This document shows, piece by piece, positions 52,011 to 61,332 of a stretch of 64,000 nt of DNA. The notes under the pieces are model-generated. The model was not told the origin of the DNA. It ran no database searches and saw only the letters and a program-made list of their open reading frames with translations. This DNA comes from Bacteroidota bacterium (GTDB lineage: Bacteria > Bacteroidota > Bacteroidia > Bacteroidales > Porphyromonadaceae): positions 186,001 through 250,000 of the forward strand of contig JAEWWU010000013.1 of assembly GCA_023396255.1 (NCBI GenBank). Reading direction: 5' to 3'. A program made the position numbers and the translations under genes. Numbering within the stretch: the first letter of the stretch is position 1; the number at the start of each line of letters is the position of its first letter.

Positions 52011-54134
52011 ATGGCAGAAAATAGAAACTTAGAGCTTACCCGTAACATAGGTATTATGGCTCACATCGATGCCGGAAAGACTACTACTTCTGAACGTATT
52101 CTTTTCTATACGGGTTTGACACATAAGATCGGAGAAGTGCACGATGGTGCCGCTACGATGGACTGGATGGAGCAAGAGCAAGAACGTGGTATCACCATCA
52201 CATCAGCTGCAACAACCACTTTTTGGAATTACAACAACGATAAGTATAAAATCAACTTGATCGACACTCCGGGGCACGTAGACTTTACTGTAGAGGTAGA
52301 GCGTTCTTTGCGTATCTTGGATGGTGCTGTTGCCGCTTTCTGTGCTGTGGGAGGTGTAGAGCCCCAGAGTGAAACCGTTTGGCGTCAGGCAGATAAATAC
52401 AATGTGCCTCGTATAGCTTACGTAAACAAGATGGACCGTTCCGGTGCCAACTTCTTTGAAGTGTATACTCAAATGAAGGATGTACTGGGAGCTAATCCTT
52501 GTCCGATTCAAATTCCCGTTGGAGAAGAAGAGAACTTCAAGGGGGTAGTGGATCTTGTTCGTATGAAGGCTCTCATTTGGCACCAAGAAGATATGGGGGC
52601 AGCTTACGACGTGGAGGAAATTCCCGAAGCCCTCAAGAATGATGCTGAGGAGTGGAGAGACAAGATGCTCGAAACATTGGCAGAGTGCGATGATGTATTG
52701 ATGGAAAAGTATTTTGATGATCCATCAACTATTACAGAAGAAGAAATCAGAAATGCCATTCGCAAGGGAACTTTGTCAATGCACATTTTCCCGATGATTT
52801 GTGGTTCTTCTTTCAAGAACAAAGGGGTACAAACTCTTTTGGATGCCGTATGCTCTTATCTTCCCAGCCCCGTGGATACACCTACGGTGGAAGGTGTTAG
52901 TGTAGATGATCCGGAAAAAGTGGAAGTTCGCAAAGTAGAGCAGGATGCTCCGTTGTGTGCTTTGGCATTTAAGATTGCCACAGACCCCTATGTAGGTCGT
53001 CTTTGCTTCTTCCGTGTGTATAGCGGTCATATTGATGCCGGTAGTTACGTGTTTAATGCACGTTCTGGAAAGAAAGAGCGTATCTCTCGTCTCTTCCAGA
53101 TGCACTCTAACAAGCAAAACCCAATGGAAAGCATTGGTGTAGGTGATATAGGTGCCGGTGTAGGCTTTAAAGATATTCGTACAGGAGATACTCTGTGCGA
53201 CGAAGCTAACCCAATGGTACTCGAAGCTATCGACTTCCCCGAACCCGTTATCGGTATTGCCGTAGAGCCCAAAACTCAAAAAGACTTGGATCGCTTGGGC
53301 AATGGTTTGGCTAAGTTGGCAGAAGAAGACCCCACATTCCGTGTTCAAACCAATGAAGAAACCGGGCAGACCGTTATCAACGGTATGGGAGAGCTTCACT
53401 TGGAAATTATTATCGACCGTCTCAAACGTGAGTTTAAGGTTGAGTGTAATCAAGGACGTCCTCAAGTTGCTTACAAGGAGGCCATCACACAGTCTGTACA
53501 ACTTCGTGAAGTGTATAAGAAACAAACCGGTGGTCGTGGTAAGTTTGCCGACATTATTGTTCGTGTAGAACCCGTAGATGCCGGTTTTGAAGGAGCTTTG
53601 CAATTTGTAGATGAAGTGAAGGGTGGTAACGTGCCCAAAGAATATATCCCCTCGGTACAGAAAGGTTTCCAACGTGCGATGCAGAGCGGAGTCTTGGCGG
53701 GTTATCCGTTGGATCAACTCAAGGTTACTCTCGTGGATGGTTCTTTCCACCCGGTGGATTCAGACCAACTTTCTTTCGAAGTCGCAGCTATTCAGGCTTT
53801 CAAACACGCTTCAGAACAGGCTCGCCCGGTTTTGATGGAACCGATTATGCGCATAGAGGTTGTAACTCCCGAAGAAAGTATGGGTGACGTGATTGCCGAC
53901 CTTAACAAGCGTCGCGGTCAGGTCGAAGGAATGGAATCGAGCCGTACCGGTGCTCGTATTGTAAAGGCAAAAGCTCCGTTGGCCGAGATGTTTGGTTATG
54001 TAACGGCTTTGCGTACAATTACTTCAGGACGTGCCTCCAGTTCTATGACCTTTAGTCACTATTCAGAAGTTTCTTCTTCTATAGCTAAGCAGGTATTGGA
54101 AGAAGTGAATGGACGTGTCGATTTGATTAAATAA
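52011..54134 (+). CDS. fusA: Elongation factor G
   Basis: 707 residues; GTPase that drives ribosomal translocation. G1 AHIDAGKTT at 17-25, G3 DTPGH at 85-89, G4 NKMD at 139-142, plus domains II-V to the C-terminus. Located between rpsG and rpsJ; tuf, which follows fusA in many bacteria, is absent here, as is usual in Bacteroidetes. Confidence 0.98.
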   Translation: MAENRNLELTRNIGIMAHIDAGKTTTSERILFYTGLTHKIGEVHDGAATMDWMEQEQERGITITSAATTTFWNYNNDKYKINLIDTPGHVDFTVEVERSLRILDGAVAAFCAVGGVEPQSETVWRQADKYNVPRIAYVNKMDRSGANFFEVYTQMKDVLGANPCPIQIPVGEEENFKGVVDLVRMKALIWHQEDMGAAYDVEEIPEALKNDAEEWRDKMLETLAECDDVLMEKYFDDPSTITEEEIRNAIRKGTLSMHIFPMICGSSFKNKGVQTLLDAVCSYLPSPVDTPTVEGVSVDDPEKVEVRKVEQDAPLCALAFKIATDPYVGRLCFFRVYSGHIDAGSYVFNARSGKKERISRLFQMHSNKQNPMESIGVGDIGAGVGFKDIRTGDTLCDEANPMVLEAIDFPEPVIGIAVEPKTQKDLDRLGNGLAKLAEEDPTFRVQTNEETGQTVINGMGELHLEIIIDRLKREFKVECNQGRPQVAYKEAITQSVQLREVYKKQTGGRGKFADIIVRVEPVDAGFEGALQFVDEVKGGNVPKEYIPSVQKGFQRAMQSGVLAGYPLDQLKVTLVDGSFHPVDSDQLSFEVAAIQAFKHASEQARPVLMEPIMRIEVVTPEESMGDVIADLNKRRGQVEGMESSRTGARIVKAKAPLAEMFGYVTALRTITSGRASSSMTFSHYSEVSSSIAKQVLEEVNGRVDLIK

Positions 54135-54154
54135 TATATCACCGCATATAAATA

Positions 54155-54460
54155 ATGAGCCAGAAGATTAGAATTAAATTGAAATCTTACGATCATATGT
54201 TGGTAGACAAATCTGCCGAAAAGATCGTAAAGGCCGTAAAAACGACAGGAGCTTTGGTCAGTGGTCCTATACCCCTGCCTACACACAAACGTATTTTTAC
54301 GGTAAACCGCTCTACTTTCGTCAATAAGAAGAGCCGCGAGCAATTTGAACTTTGCTCTTACAAGAGATTGATTGACATTTACAACTCTTCATCCAACACG
54401 GTAGATGCTCTGATGAAATTGGAGCTCCCCAGTGGTGTAGAAGTTGAAATTAAAGTTTGA
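54155..54460 (+). CDS. rpsJ: 30S ribosomal protein S10
   Basis: 101 residues; small-subunit head protein, also the NusE transcription factor. Conserved core GPIPLPTHKRIFTVNRS and the KxREQFE region are present. Starts the S10 part of the super-operon, 20 bases after fusA. Confidence 0.97.
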   Translation: MSQKIRIKLKSYDHMLVDKSAEKIVKAVKTTGALVSGPIPLPTHKRIFTVNRSTFVNKKSREQFELCSYKRLIDIYNSSSNTVDALMKLELPSGVEVEIKV

Positions 54461-54482
54461 TTGAGAATAAATAACTACTGAA

Positions 54483-55100
54483 ATGCCAGGATTATTAGGA
54501 AAGAAAATCGGAATGATTTCCGTTTTCAGTGCCGAGGGTGTAGACACACCATGCACTGTTATCGAAGCGGGTCCTTGTGTAGTTACTCAGATTAAGACCC
54601 TCGAGAAGGATGGCTATGAAGCTATTCAGCTGGGTTTTGTAGATGCCAAAGAAAAGCATACTACAAAGCCTTTGCAAGGTCACTTCTCTAAGGCAGGAGT
54701 AGCTCCCAAGAGACACTTGGCCGAGTTCAAAGGATTTAAGGGCGATTACAAGCTCGGAGACCAGATTACCGTGGAAATGCTCGCTTCTGCAAGTTTTGTA
54801 GACGTGATCGGGACTTCTAAGGGTAAAGGTTTCCAAGGAGTTGTTAAGCGTCACGGTTTTGGTGGTGTGGGACAATCTACTCACGGTCAGCACAACAGAT
54901 TGCGTGCTCCCGGTTCTGTAGGAGCTTGTTCTTATCCCGCCAAAGTATTCAAAGGTACTCGTATGGCCGGTCAGACAGGTAATGAACGCGTTACGGTTCA
55001 AAACCTGCAGGTGATTAAAGTTATGCCCGAACAAAACTTGCTGCTCATCAAGGGTAGCGTTCCGGGTGCAAAAGGTTCAATTGTAGCAATAGAAATTTAA
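54483..55100 (+). CDS. rplC: 50S ribosomal protein L3
   Basis: 205 residues; large-subunit core protein reaching toward the peptidyl-transferase centre. Typical start MPGLLGKKIGM and the central loop GKGFQGVVKRHGFGG, followed by THGQHNRLRAPGSVG. Its stop overlaps the rplD start (TAATG). Confidence 0.98.
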   Translation: MPGLLGKKIGMISVFSAEGVDTPCTVIEAGPCVVTQIKTLEKDGYEAIQLGFVDAKEKHTTKPLQGHFSKAGVAPKRHLAEFKGFKGDYKLGDQITVEMLASASFVDVIGTSKGKGFQGVVKRHGFGGVGQSTHGQHNRLRAPGSVGACSYPAKVFKGTRMAGQTGNERVTVQNLQVIKVMPEQNLLLIKGSVPGAKGSIVAIEI

Positions 55101-55729
55101 TGGAACTGTCAGTATTTAATTTGAAAGGTGAAGACACCGGTCGTAAGGTGGTTCTTGCTGATGAGGTTTTTGCTATCGAACCCAACGACCACGCGATCTA
55201 TCTTGCCGTGAAGCACTACCGTGCCAATCAGCGTCAAGGTACGCACAAGTCCAAAGAGAGAAGCGAAATAAGCGGTTCTACGCGTAAGTTAATTCGTCAA
55301 AAAGGAGGAGGCGGTGCTCGTCGTGGTGATATCAATTCTCCCCTTTTGGTGGGTGGTGCACGTGTTTTTGGACCACGTCCTCGTAACTACAGCTTTAAGC
55401 TGAATAAAAAACTCCTTGGTTTGGCTCGCAGATCAGCCCTTACTTATAAGGCACAAGAACAACAGATTATAGTTGTAGATGCTCTGAGTATGGATAAACC
55501 CCGTACAAAGGATTTTGTACAGGTAACCAGTGCTCTGAAAGTGGCAGAGAAGAAATCTCTCTTTATCTTGGATAAGATCGAAGACAACGTATATCTTTCT
55601 TCTCGTAATATCCCTTCGGTGCGTCTTGTGAGAGCAGCAGACCTCAATACGTATACTATTTTGGATTGCAACCAAGTTGTAATGACAGAAGAGGCTGTAC
55701 GTGTAGTAAATGAAATGTGTAAAGCATAA
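55100..55729 (+). CDS. rplD: 50S ribosomal protein L4
   Basis: 209 residues; lines the peptide exit tunnel. The tunnel loop (RQKGGGGARRGDINSPLLVG) is present. In E. coli L4 also represses its own operon; nothing in the sequence here proves this. One-base overlap with rplC. Confidence 0.97.
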   Translation: MELSVFNLKGEDTGRKVVLADEVFAIEPNDHAIYLAVKHYRANQRQGTHKSKERSEISGSTRKLIRQKGGGGARRGDINSPLLVGGARVFGPRPRNYSFKLNKKLLGLARRSALTYKAQEQQIIVVDALSMDKPRTKDFVQVTSALKVAEKKSLFILDKIEDNVYLSSRNIPSVRLVRAADLNTYTILDCNQVVMTEEAVRVVNEMCKA

Positions 55730-55751
55730 ACCTCTCTAAAGATTTTACAAG

Positions 55752-56045
55752 ATGGGAATTATTATTAAGCCTGTTATTACGGAGAAGATGACTGCTATCA
55801 CGGAAAAGAAACCCGAGAGATATGCTTTCCTCGTTGCTCCTAAGGCAAATAAAATAGAGATCAGAAAGGCCGTAGAGGCGATGTACAATGTAAAAGTTGT
55901 CTCTGTAAATACAATGAACCACGATGGTAAGCGTAAAAGTCGTTACACCAAGACGGGTATCATAAAGGGGCATACCAAAGCAACCAAAAAGGCTGTGGTA
56001 ACTCTTGCAGAAGGGCAGACTATAGACTTCTTTGCTAATTTGTAA
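55752..56045 (+). CDS. rplW: 50S ribosomal protein L23
   Basis: 97 residues; sits at the tunnel exit and docks SRP and trigger factor. Start IIIKPVITEKMT and core PKANKIEIRKAVEAMYNVKV are diagnostic. Five bases separate it from rplB. Confidence 0.97.
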   Translation: MGIIIKPVITEKMTAITEKKPERYAFLVAPKANKIEIRKAVEAMYNVKVVSVNTMNHDGKRKSRYTKTGIIKGHTKATKKAVVTLAEGQTIDFFANL

Positions 56046-56050
56046 TAGAA

Positions 56051-56878
56051 ATGGGAATACGTAAATTGAAGCCCACAACTCCGGGGCAGAGACATAAAAT
56101 TATTGGAGCATTTGATACGATTACAAAGAGCATTCCAGAGAAGTCTCTCGTAGTTGGAAAACGCAAGTCCGGTGGTCGTAACAATACCGGTAAGATGACT
56201 ATGCGCTACATTGGTGGTGGTCACAAGAGAAAATTCCGTTTTATCGACTTCAAGAGAACCAAAGACGGTATCCCTGCTACTGTAAAGAGTATTGAGTACG
56301 ATCCTAACCGTTCGGCTCGTATTGCTCTCTTGTATTATGCTGATGGTGAAAAAGCTTACATCTTGGCTCCTGTAGGGCTTACTGTAGGTCAGCAAGTTAT
56401 GTCTGGTGCAGAAGCTGCTCCAGAAGTGGGCAACTGTATGCCGTTGGCAAAGATCCCTGTGGGGATGATTGTTCACAACGTAGAAATGCGTCCCGGTCAA
56501 GGTGCCAAATTGGTTCGTTCTGCCGGTACATTTGCTCAGTTGGTGGCACGTGAAGATCGCTATGTAGTGCTTCGTATGCCTTCGGGTGAAACGCGTCGTA
56601 TCTTGTCTGCTTGCAAAGCAACGATCGGTGGAGTGGGTAACTCAGATCACGCTTTGGAGCGCTCCGGTAAAGCCGGTCGTACACGTTGGTTCGGACGTCG
56701 TCCTCGTACTCGTGGTGTAGCTATGAACCCTGTAGATCACCCAATGGGTGGTGGTGAAGGTCGCGCTTCAGGAGGACACCCACGCTCACGTAATGGCTTG
56801 TATGCTAAGGGTCTCAAGACCAGAGCTCCCAAAAAGCACTCAAGCAAGTATATCATAGAGAGAGCTAAAAAGAAATAA
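56051..56878 (+). CDS. rplB: 50S ribosomal protein L2
   Basis: 275 residues; one of the most conserved ribosomal proteins, needed for peptidyl-transferase activity. Contains GGGHKRKFRFIDFKR, the long MPSGETRRILS block and the MNPVDHPMGGGEGR motif with the functionally important histidine. Confidence 0.98.
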   Translation: MGIRKLKPTTPGQRHKIIGAFDTITKSIPEKSLVVGKRKSGGRNNTGKMTMRYIGGGHKRKFRFIDFKRTKDGIPATVKSIEYDPNRSARIALLYYADGEKAYILAPVGLTVGQQVMSGAEAAPEVGNCMPLAKIPVGMIVHNVEMRPGQGAKLVRSAGTFAQLVAREDRYVVLRMPSGETRRILSACKATIGGVGNSDHALERSGKAGRTRWFGRRPRTRGVAMNPVDHPMGGGEGRASGGHPRSRNGLYAKGLKTRAPKKHSSKYIIERAKKK

Positions 56879-56905
56879 TCCAATAGATTAGAGTGTAACA
56901 ACTAT

Positions 56906-57172
56906 ATGAGTCGTTCATTAAAGAAAGGTCCCTTTATCAGCGTAAAGCTTGAAAAGAAAATCTTGGCTATGAATGAAAGTGGCAAGAAATCAGTGATCAA
57001 AACCTGGTCTCGCGCTTCTATGATTTCTCCGGATTTTGTGGGACACACGATAGCCGTTCATAACGGAAACAAATTTATCCCCGTTTTTGTCACAGAAAAT
57101 ATGGTAGGGCACAAATTGGGAGAATTTGCACCCACGCGTAACTTCCGCGGTCATTCAGGTAACCGTAAGTAA
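56906..57172 (+). CDS. rpsS: 30S ribosomal protein S19
   Basis: 88 residues; small-subunit head, contacts the A site. Start MSRSLKKGPFISVKL and core GHTIAVHNGNKFIPVFVTEN are family-typical. Confidence 0.97.
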   Translation: MSRSLKKGPFISVKLEKKILAMNESGKKSVIKTWSRASMISPDFVGHTIAVHNGNKFIPVFVTENMVGHKLGEFAPTRNFRGHSGNRK

Positions 57173-57204
57173 TGTGAATGGCAAATCAATAAATATAAGA
57201 AATC

Positions 57205-57606
57205 ATGAGTGCCAATATAAAAGAAGAAACAGTAGAAACGAAGGGAACAACAGCAGCTTGTGCTAAGTTGATGAATGTGCCCACTCCTCCTCGTAAGATG
57301 CGTCTTGTTGTAGACAATATCAGAGGAATGGAAGTAAACCGTGCTATGGCTACATTGCGTTTCTCCGCTCGTCAGGTGGCAGCACAACGCGTAGAAAAAC
57401 TATTGCGTAGCGCAATTGCAAACTGGGAACAAGCTAACGGTCGTAAGGCCGAAGAAGGAGAACTCTACGTATCTCGTGTATTTGTAGATGCTGGAATGAT
57501 GCTCAAACGTCTCAGACCGGCTCCTCAGGGTAGAGGGTATAGAATAAGAAAACGTTCTAACCACATTACTCTTTTTGTAGATTCGTTTAACAGCAACAAT
57601 AACTAA
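57205..57606 (+). CDS. rplV: 50S ribosomal protein L22
   Basis: 133 residues; exit-tunnel constriction protein. Its N-terminus is extended by about 25 residues (MSANIKEETVETKGTTAACA) over the E. coli protein; the core MNVPTPPRKMRLVVDNIRGM and loop RLRPAPQGRGYRIRKRSNHI are clear. Confidence 0.96.
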   Translation: MSANIKEETVETKGTTAACAKLMNVPTPPRKMRLVVDNIRGMEVNRAMATLRFSARQVAAQRVEKLLRSAIANWEQANGRKAEEGELYVSRVFVDAGMMLKRLRPAPQGRGYRIRKRSNHITLFVDSFNSNNN

Positions 57607-57611
57607 GCAGG

Positions 57612-58358
57612 ATGGGACAAAAGATAAATCCGATAAGCAATCGTTTGGGATACATCAGAGGTTGGGATTCCAATTGGTACGGAGGTAAGAATTATGGAGA
57701 TACTATCTTGGAGGATAGCCGTATCCGTAAGTATCTTAATACTCGTCTCGCCAATGCTTTTGTGTCACGTATTGTAATTGAGCGTGCCCTAAAGTTGGTA
57801 ACCATTACCATTTGTACTGCAAGACCCGGTATGATTATCGGGAAGGGTGGTCAGAATGTAGATGTCCTCAAAGAGGAACTCAAAAAGATTACCAAAAAAG
57901 ATGTACAGGTAAACATCTTCGAGATCAAGAAACCGGAAATTGATGCTACTATTGTTGCTGCAGACATTGCTCGTAAGTTGGAGGGGCGCATCGCCTATCG
58001 TCGTGCTGTGAAGATGGCGATTGCTTCGGCTATGCGTGCCGGTGCCGAGGGTATCAAAATTCAGCTCTCGGGACGTCTCAATGGAGCAGAAATGGCTCGT
58101 TCTGAAATGTACAAAGAAGGACGTACGCCTTTGCATACTCTCCGTGCCGATATAGACTACGCTTTGGAGGAAGCTTTGACCAAGGTGGGTATCATCGGTA
58201 TCAAGGTTTGGATTATGAAGGGTGAAGTGTATGAGAAGAGGGATTTGGCTCCTAACTTCTCTGCTACCAAACAACAAGGAGCCCATCGCAACGAAGGTGG
58301 TCGCCCCGAAAGAGGAAGCCGCCGCGGTAGAGGCGGAAGAAGATCGTCCAACCGCTAA
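57612..58358 (+). CDS. rpsC: 30S ribosomal protein S3
   Basis: 248 residues; mRNA entry-channel protein with an N-terminal KH domain (RPGMIIGKGGQNVDVLKEE) and the C-terminal RNA-helicase lobe. Ends in an Arg/Gly-rich tail (RGSRRGRGGRRSSNR) typical of Bacteroidetes S3. Confidence 0.98.
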   Translation: MGQKINPISNRLGYIRGWDSNWYGGKNYGDTILEDSRIRKYLNTRLANAFVSRIVIERALKLVTITICTARPGMIIGKGGQNVDVLKEELKKITKKDVQVNIFEIKKPEIDATIVAADIARKLEGRIAYRRAVKMAIASAMRAGAEGIKIQLSGRLNGAEMARSEMYKEGRTPLHTLRADIDYALEEALTKVGIIGIKVWIMKGEVYEKRDLAPNFSATKQQGAHRNEGGRPERGSRRGRGGRRSSNR

Positions 58359-58378
58359 TTATTAGGAGGAACAAGAAA

Positions 58379-58813
58379 ATGTTACAACCCAAGAAAACCA
58401 AATTTAGAAGACAGCAAAAGGGGCGTATGAAAGGCAATGCGAACCGTGGAAACCAGCTGGCCTTTGGCTCCTTTGGTATCAAATCGTTGGAGAGCAAATG
58501 GATCACTGGTCGCCAAATAGAAGCAGCCCGTATTGCTGTAACACGTTATATGCAACGTCAGGGACAAGTATGGGTACGCATATTCCCGGATAAGCCTATT
58601 ACCAAAAAACCGGCCGAAGTACGTATGGGTAAGGGTAAAGGTAACCCCGAAGGATTTGTGGCGCCTGTTACACCCGGACGTATGATTTTTGAAGTGGAAG
58701 GGGTTTCTTACGACATCGCTAAAGAAGCTTTGCGTTTGGCAGCTCAGAAACTTCCTGTGACAACCAAATTTGTTGTGCGTCGAGACTTTGATGCGTCTAA
58801 CCCTAACGTTTAA
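58379..58813 (+). CDS. rplP: 50S ribosomal protein L16
   Basis: 144 residues; central protuberance protein needed for A-site tRNA binding. Start MLQPKKTKFRRQQKGRMKG and RMGKGKGNPEGFVAPV are conserved. Preceded by an AGGAGG Shine-Dalgarno-like site near 58364. Confidence 0.98.
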   Translation: MLQPKKTKFRRQQKGRMKGNANRGNQLAFGSFGIKSLESKWITGRQIEAARIAVTRYMQRQGQVWVRIFPDKPITKKPAEVRMGKGKGNPEGFVAPVTPGRMIFEVEGVSYDIAKEALRLAAQKLPVTTKFVVRRDFDASNPNV

Positions 58814-58818
58814 TTTCT

Positions 58819-59016
58819 ATGAAGACAGCAGAAATCAACGAGCTAACCACTCAGGAATTACAAGAACGTCTGCAAGCTGCTCGCGTAGCTTACGACGAGA
58901 GTAGAATAAGCCACGCAGTGTCTCCATCAGAAAATCCTGCGCAGTTGCGTAAGCAGCGTAGAGATATTGCTCGTATGGCTACCATACTCAGAATGCGTGA
59001 ATCTCAAAACAATTAA
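58819..59016 (+). CDS. rpmC: 50S ribosomal protein L29
   Basis: 65 residues; tunnel-exit protein beside L23. Start MKTAEINELTTQELQERL and the terminal RRDIARMATILRMRE helix are diagnostic. Confidence 0.95.
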   Translation: MKTAEINELTTQELQERLQAARVAYDESRISHAVSPSENPAQLRKQRRDIARMATILRMRESQNN

Positions 59017-59028
59017 TAACAGGTCGCA

Positions 59029-59283
59029 ATGGAAAGAAAACGTAGAAAAGAACGTGTTGGTATCGTTACCAGCAACAAGATGGATAAGACAGTTACCGTT
59101 GCTATCCGTTGGAAAGAGAAACATCCCATATACGGTAAGTTTGTAAACAAAACCAAGAAGTTTTACGCCCACGACGAAAAGAACGAGTGCAACGAGGGGG
59201 ACAAGGTTCGCATTATGGAAACCCGCCCCTTGAGCCGACAGAAGCGTTGGAGGCTAACTGAAATAATCGAAAGGGCTAAGTAA
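59029..59283 (+). CDS. rpsQ: 30S ribosomal protein S17
   Basis: 84 residues; early 16S rRNA 5'-domain binder. Contains KRKERVGIVTSNKMDKTVTV, HDEKNECNEGDKVRIMETRP and SRQKRWRL, all typical. Confidence 0.97.
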   Translation: MERKRRKERVGIVTSNKMDKTVTVAIRWKEKHPIYGKFVNKTKKFYAHDEKNECNEGDKVRIMETRPLSRQKRWRLTEIIERAK

Positions 59284-59284
59284 T

Positions 59285-59650
59285 ATGATACAACAAGAAT
59301 CAAGATTAAAAGTAGCCGATAACAGCGGAGCTCGCGAAGTTCTTTGCATCAGAGTGTTGGGCGGTACTCGCCGTCGTTATGCTTCAGTGGGAGATGTGAT
59401 CGTGGTTGCCGTTAAGAGCGTTATCCCATCAAGTGATGTAAAGAAAGGCGCAGTAGCAAAGGCTTTGATCGTTCGAACAAAAAAGGAAATCCGTCGTCCC
59501 GATGGTTCCTACATCCGTTTCGATGACAATGCTTGTGTGTTGCTCACCGGTTCGGGCGAAATGAGAGGTACTCGTATCTTTGGTCCCGTTGCTCGTGAGT
59601 TGCGTGCCGTGAATATGAAAGTAGTTTCACTCGCACCTGAGGTGCTCTAA
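59285..59650 (+). CDS. rplN: 50S ribosomal protein L14
   Basis: 121 residues; intersubunit bridge protein and RsfS docking site. Start MIQQESRLKVADNSGAREV and GSGEMRGTRIFGPVARELR are characteristic. One base after rpsQ. Confidence 0.98.
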   Translation: MIQQESRLKVADNSGAREVLCIRVLGGTRRRYASVGDVIVVAVKSVIPSSDVKKGAVAKALIVRTKKEIRRPDGSYIRFDDNACVLLTGSGEMRGTRIFGPVARELRAVNMKVVSLAPEVL

Positions 59651-59664
59651 TTGTTTTCAATGTT

Positions 59665-59985
59665 ATGAGCAAATTACATATCAAGAAAGGCGATATGGTA
59701 ATCGTCAATAGCGGTGATGACCGCGGTCGTACGGGTCGAGTTCTCAAGGTGATTGTAGATAAGCAGAGAGCTATCGTGGAAGGGCTCAATATGGTAACAA
59801 AGCACGCCAAACCCAGCGCTAAAAATCCTCAAGGTGGTATAGAGCGCGTTGAGGCTCCCATCCATATCTCTAACCTCAATATCTATGATGCTAAGTCCGG
59901 AAAGGGTACCCGTATCGGACGTCGTGAGGCCGCAAACGGAAAATTAGTACGTTATTCTAAAAAAACCGGAGAGGAGATTAAGTAA
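59665..59985 (+). CDS. rplX: 50S ribosomal protein L24
   Basis: 106 residues; assembly initiator with an N-terminal KOW motif (HIKKGDMVIVNSGDDRGRTG). Stop overlaps the rplE start (TAATG). Confidence 0.97.
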   Translation: MSKLHIKKGDMVIVNSGDDRGRTGRVLKVIVDKQRAIVEGLNMVTKHAKPSAKNPQGGIERVEAPIHISNLNIYDAKSGKGTRIGRREAANGKLVRYSKKTGEEIK

Positions 59986-60539
59986 TGAATCAGACAGCAA
60001 ATCTCAAAAAGGACTATCAAGAAAGAATAGTTCCCGAATTAATGAAGCATTTCGCTTACTCCAGTGTAATGCAGGTACCCAAACTCAAAAAGATTGTAAT
60101 CAATCAAGGGTTGGGTATGGCTACTGCGGACAAGAAAATCATAGATGTCGCCATTGATGAGCTTACTGCCATTACCGGTCAGAAAGCTGTGGCTACATTC
60201 TCTAAGAAAGATATTTCTAATTTCAAATTGCGTAAAAAAATGCCTATTGGTGTAACCGTTACGCTTAGAAGGGAGAGAATGTACGAATTTTTGGAACGTC
60301 TTGTGCGCATTGCTCTTCCTCGTATTCGTGACTTCAAAGGTATCAATAGCAAGCTGGATGGACGTGGAAATTACACGTTGGGTATTAGTGAGCAAATAAT
60401 TTTTCCCGAAATAAATATCGATAGTATTAGCAAGATATTGGGAATGAATATTACCTTTGTAACCTCGGCGCAGACAGATGAGGAAGGATTTGAGCTGCTC
60501 AAGCAGTTCGGACTTCCCTTTAAGAACGTTGCTAAGTAA
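59985..60539 (+). CDS. rplE: 50S ribosomal protein L5
   Basis: 184 residues; binds 5S rRNA in the central protuberance. Family segments KIVINQGLGMATADKK, RRERMYEFLERLV and RDFKGI are present. Confidence 0.98.
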   Translation: MNQTANLKKDYQERIVPELMKHFAYSSVMQVPKLKKIVINQGLGMATADKKIIDVAIDELTAITGQKAVATFSKKDISNFKLRKKMPIGVTVTLRRERMYEFLERLVRIALPRIRDFKGINSKLDGRGNYTLGISEQIIFPEINIDSISKILGMNITFVTSAQTDEEGFELLKQFGLPFKNVAK

Positions 60540-60549
60540 TAGAGAAGAT

Positions 60550-60819
60550 ATGGCTAAAGAATCAATGAAAGCCCGTGAGGTTAAACGCCTCAAATTGGTG
60601 AATCGTTATGCAGAAAAACGCGCACAGTTGAAGGCCGAAGGCAGATTTGAGGAACTTCAAAAACTTCCCCGAAACGCTTCTCCGGTACGTTTGCACAATC
60701 GTTGTAAGATTACCGGCCGTCCTAAAGGCTATATGCGCCAGTTTGGTATTTCTCGTATTCAGTTCAGAGAAATGGCTTCTGCCGGATTGATCCCTGGGGT
60801 TAAGAAGGCTAGCTGGTAA
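60550..60819 (+). CDS. rpsN: 30S ribosomal protein S14 (zinc-free type)
   Basis: 89 residues from the ATG at 60550 (MAKESMKAREVKRLKLVNRY). This is the longer form without the CxxC pairs of the short zinc-binding S14; only one cysteine (NRCKITGRPKGY) is present, so the protein does not bind zinc. Sits 10 bases after rplE. Confidence 0.97.
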   Translation: MAKESMKAREVKRLKLVNRYAEKRAQLKAEGRFEELQKLPRNASPVRLHNRCKITGRPKGYMRQFGISRIQFREMASAGLIPGVKKASW

Positions 60820-60836
60820 TAGCACAAAAACAAAAA

Positions 60837-60860
60837 GATGTCTCCTTTTTTGGGGACATC
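60837..60860 (+). promoter_or_regulatory. Nine-base-pair hairpin between rpsN and rpsH
   Basis: GATGTCTCC at 60837-60845 pairs with GGGGACATC at 60852-60860 around a TTTTTT loop. No T run follows on the plus strand; on the minus strand it is followed by an interrupted T-rich run. It sits in a 101-base gap, much wider than the neighbouring spacers in this part of the operon. It could be an attenuation or processing site; the role is unknown. Confidence 0.45.
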
Positions 60861-60920
60861 GTATAATTATATAAGTTAAATATTGTCCGGTGTGTCCGGA
60901 TCAATTTAAGTTTAAACAAA

Positions 60921-61316
60921 ATGACAGATCCTATTGCAGATTATCTGACAAGATTGCGTAATGCAATCAGTGCGGGTCATCGGGTGGTGGAAATCCCTTC
61001 CTCTAAGATTAAGCAGGAGATAACCAAAGTGCTTTTCGAGAAGGGGTATATCTTGAACTACAAGTTCGAACAGGACGGGTTCAAGGGTACCATTAAGGTG
61101 GCTCTCAAGTACGACCTTGCTTGCAGGGTAAACGCTATTAAGAGTTTAAAACGTGTGTCCCGTCCCGGTTTGCGCCGTTATGTGGGCTACCGTGATATGC
61201 CAAGAGTTCTCAATGGTTTGGGTATCGCTATCCTTTCGACCTCTCAAGGGGTTATGACGGATAAAGAAGCTCGGGCTTTGAAGATTGGAGGCGAAGTGTT
61301 GTGTTACGTTTACTAA
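60921..61316 (+). CDS. rpsH: 30S ribosomal protein S8
   Basis: 131 residues; central-domain assembly protein. Start MTDPIADYLTRLRNAISAGH and the C-terminal STSQGVMTDKEARALKIGGE are typical. Known as the translational repressor of the spc operon in E. coli; the hairpin just upstream is a candidate site but unproved. Confidence 0.98.
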   Translation: MTDPIADYLTRLRNAISAGHRVVEIPSSKIKQEITKVLFEKGYILNYKFEQDGFKGTIKVALKYDLACRVNAIKSLKRVSRPGLRRYVGYRDMPRVLNGLGIAILSTSQGVMTDKEARALKIGGEVLCYVY

Positions 61317-61332
61317 GAAAGGAGGAAATTGT

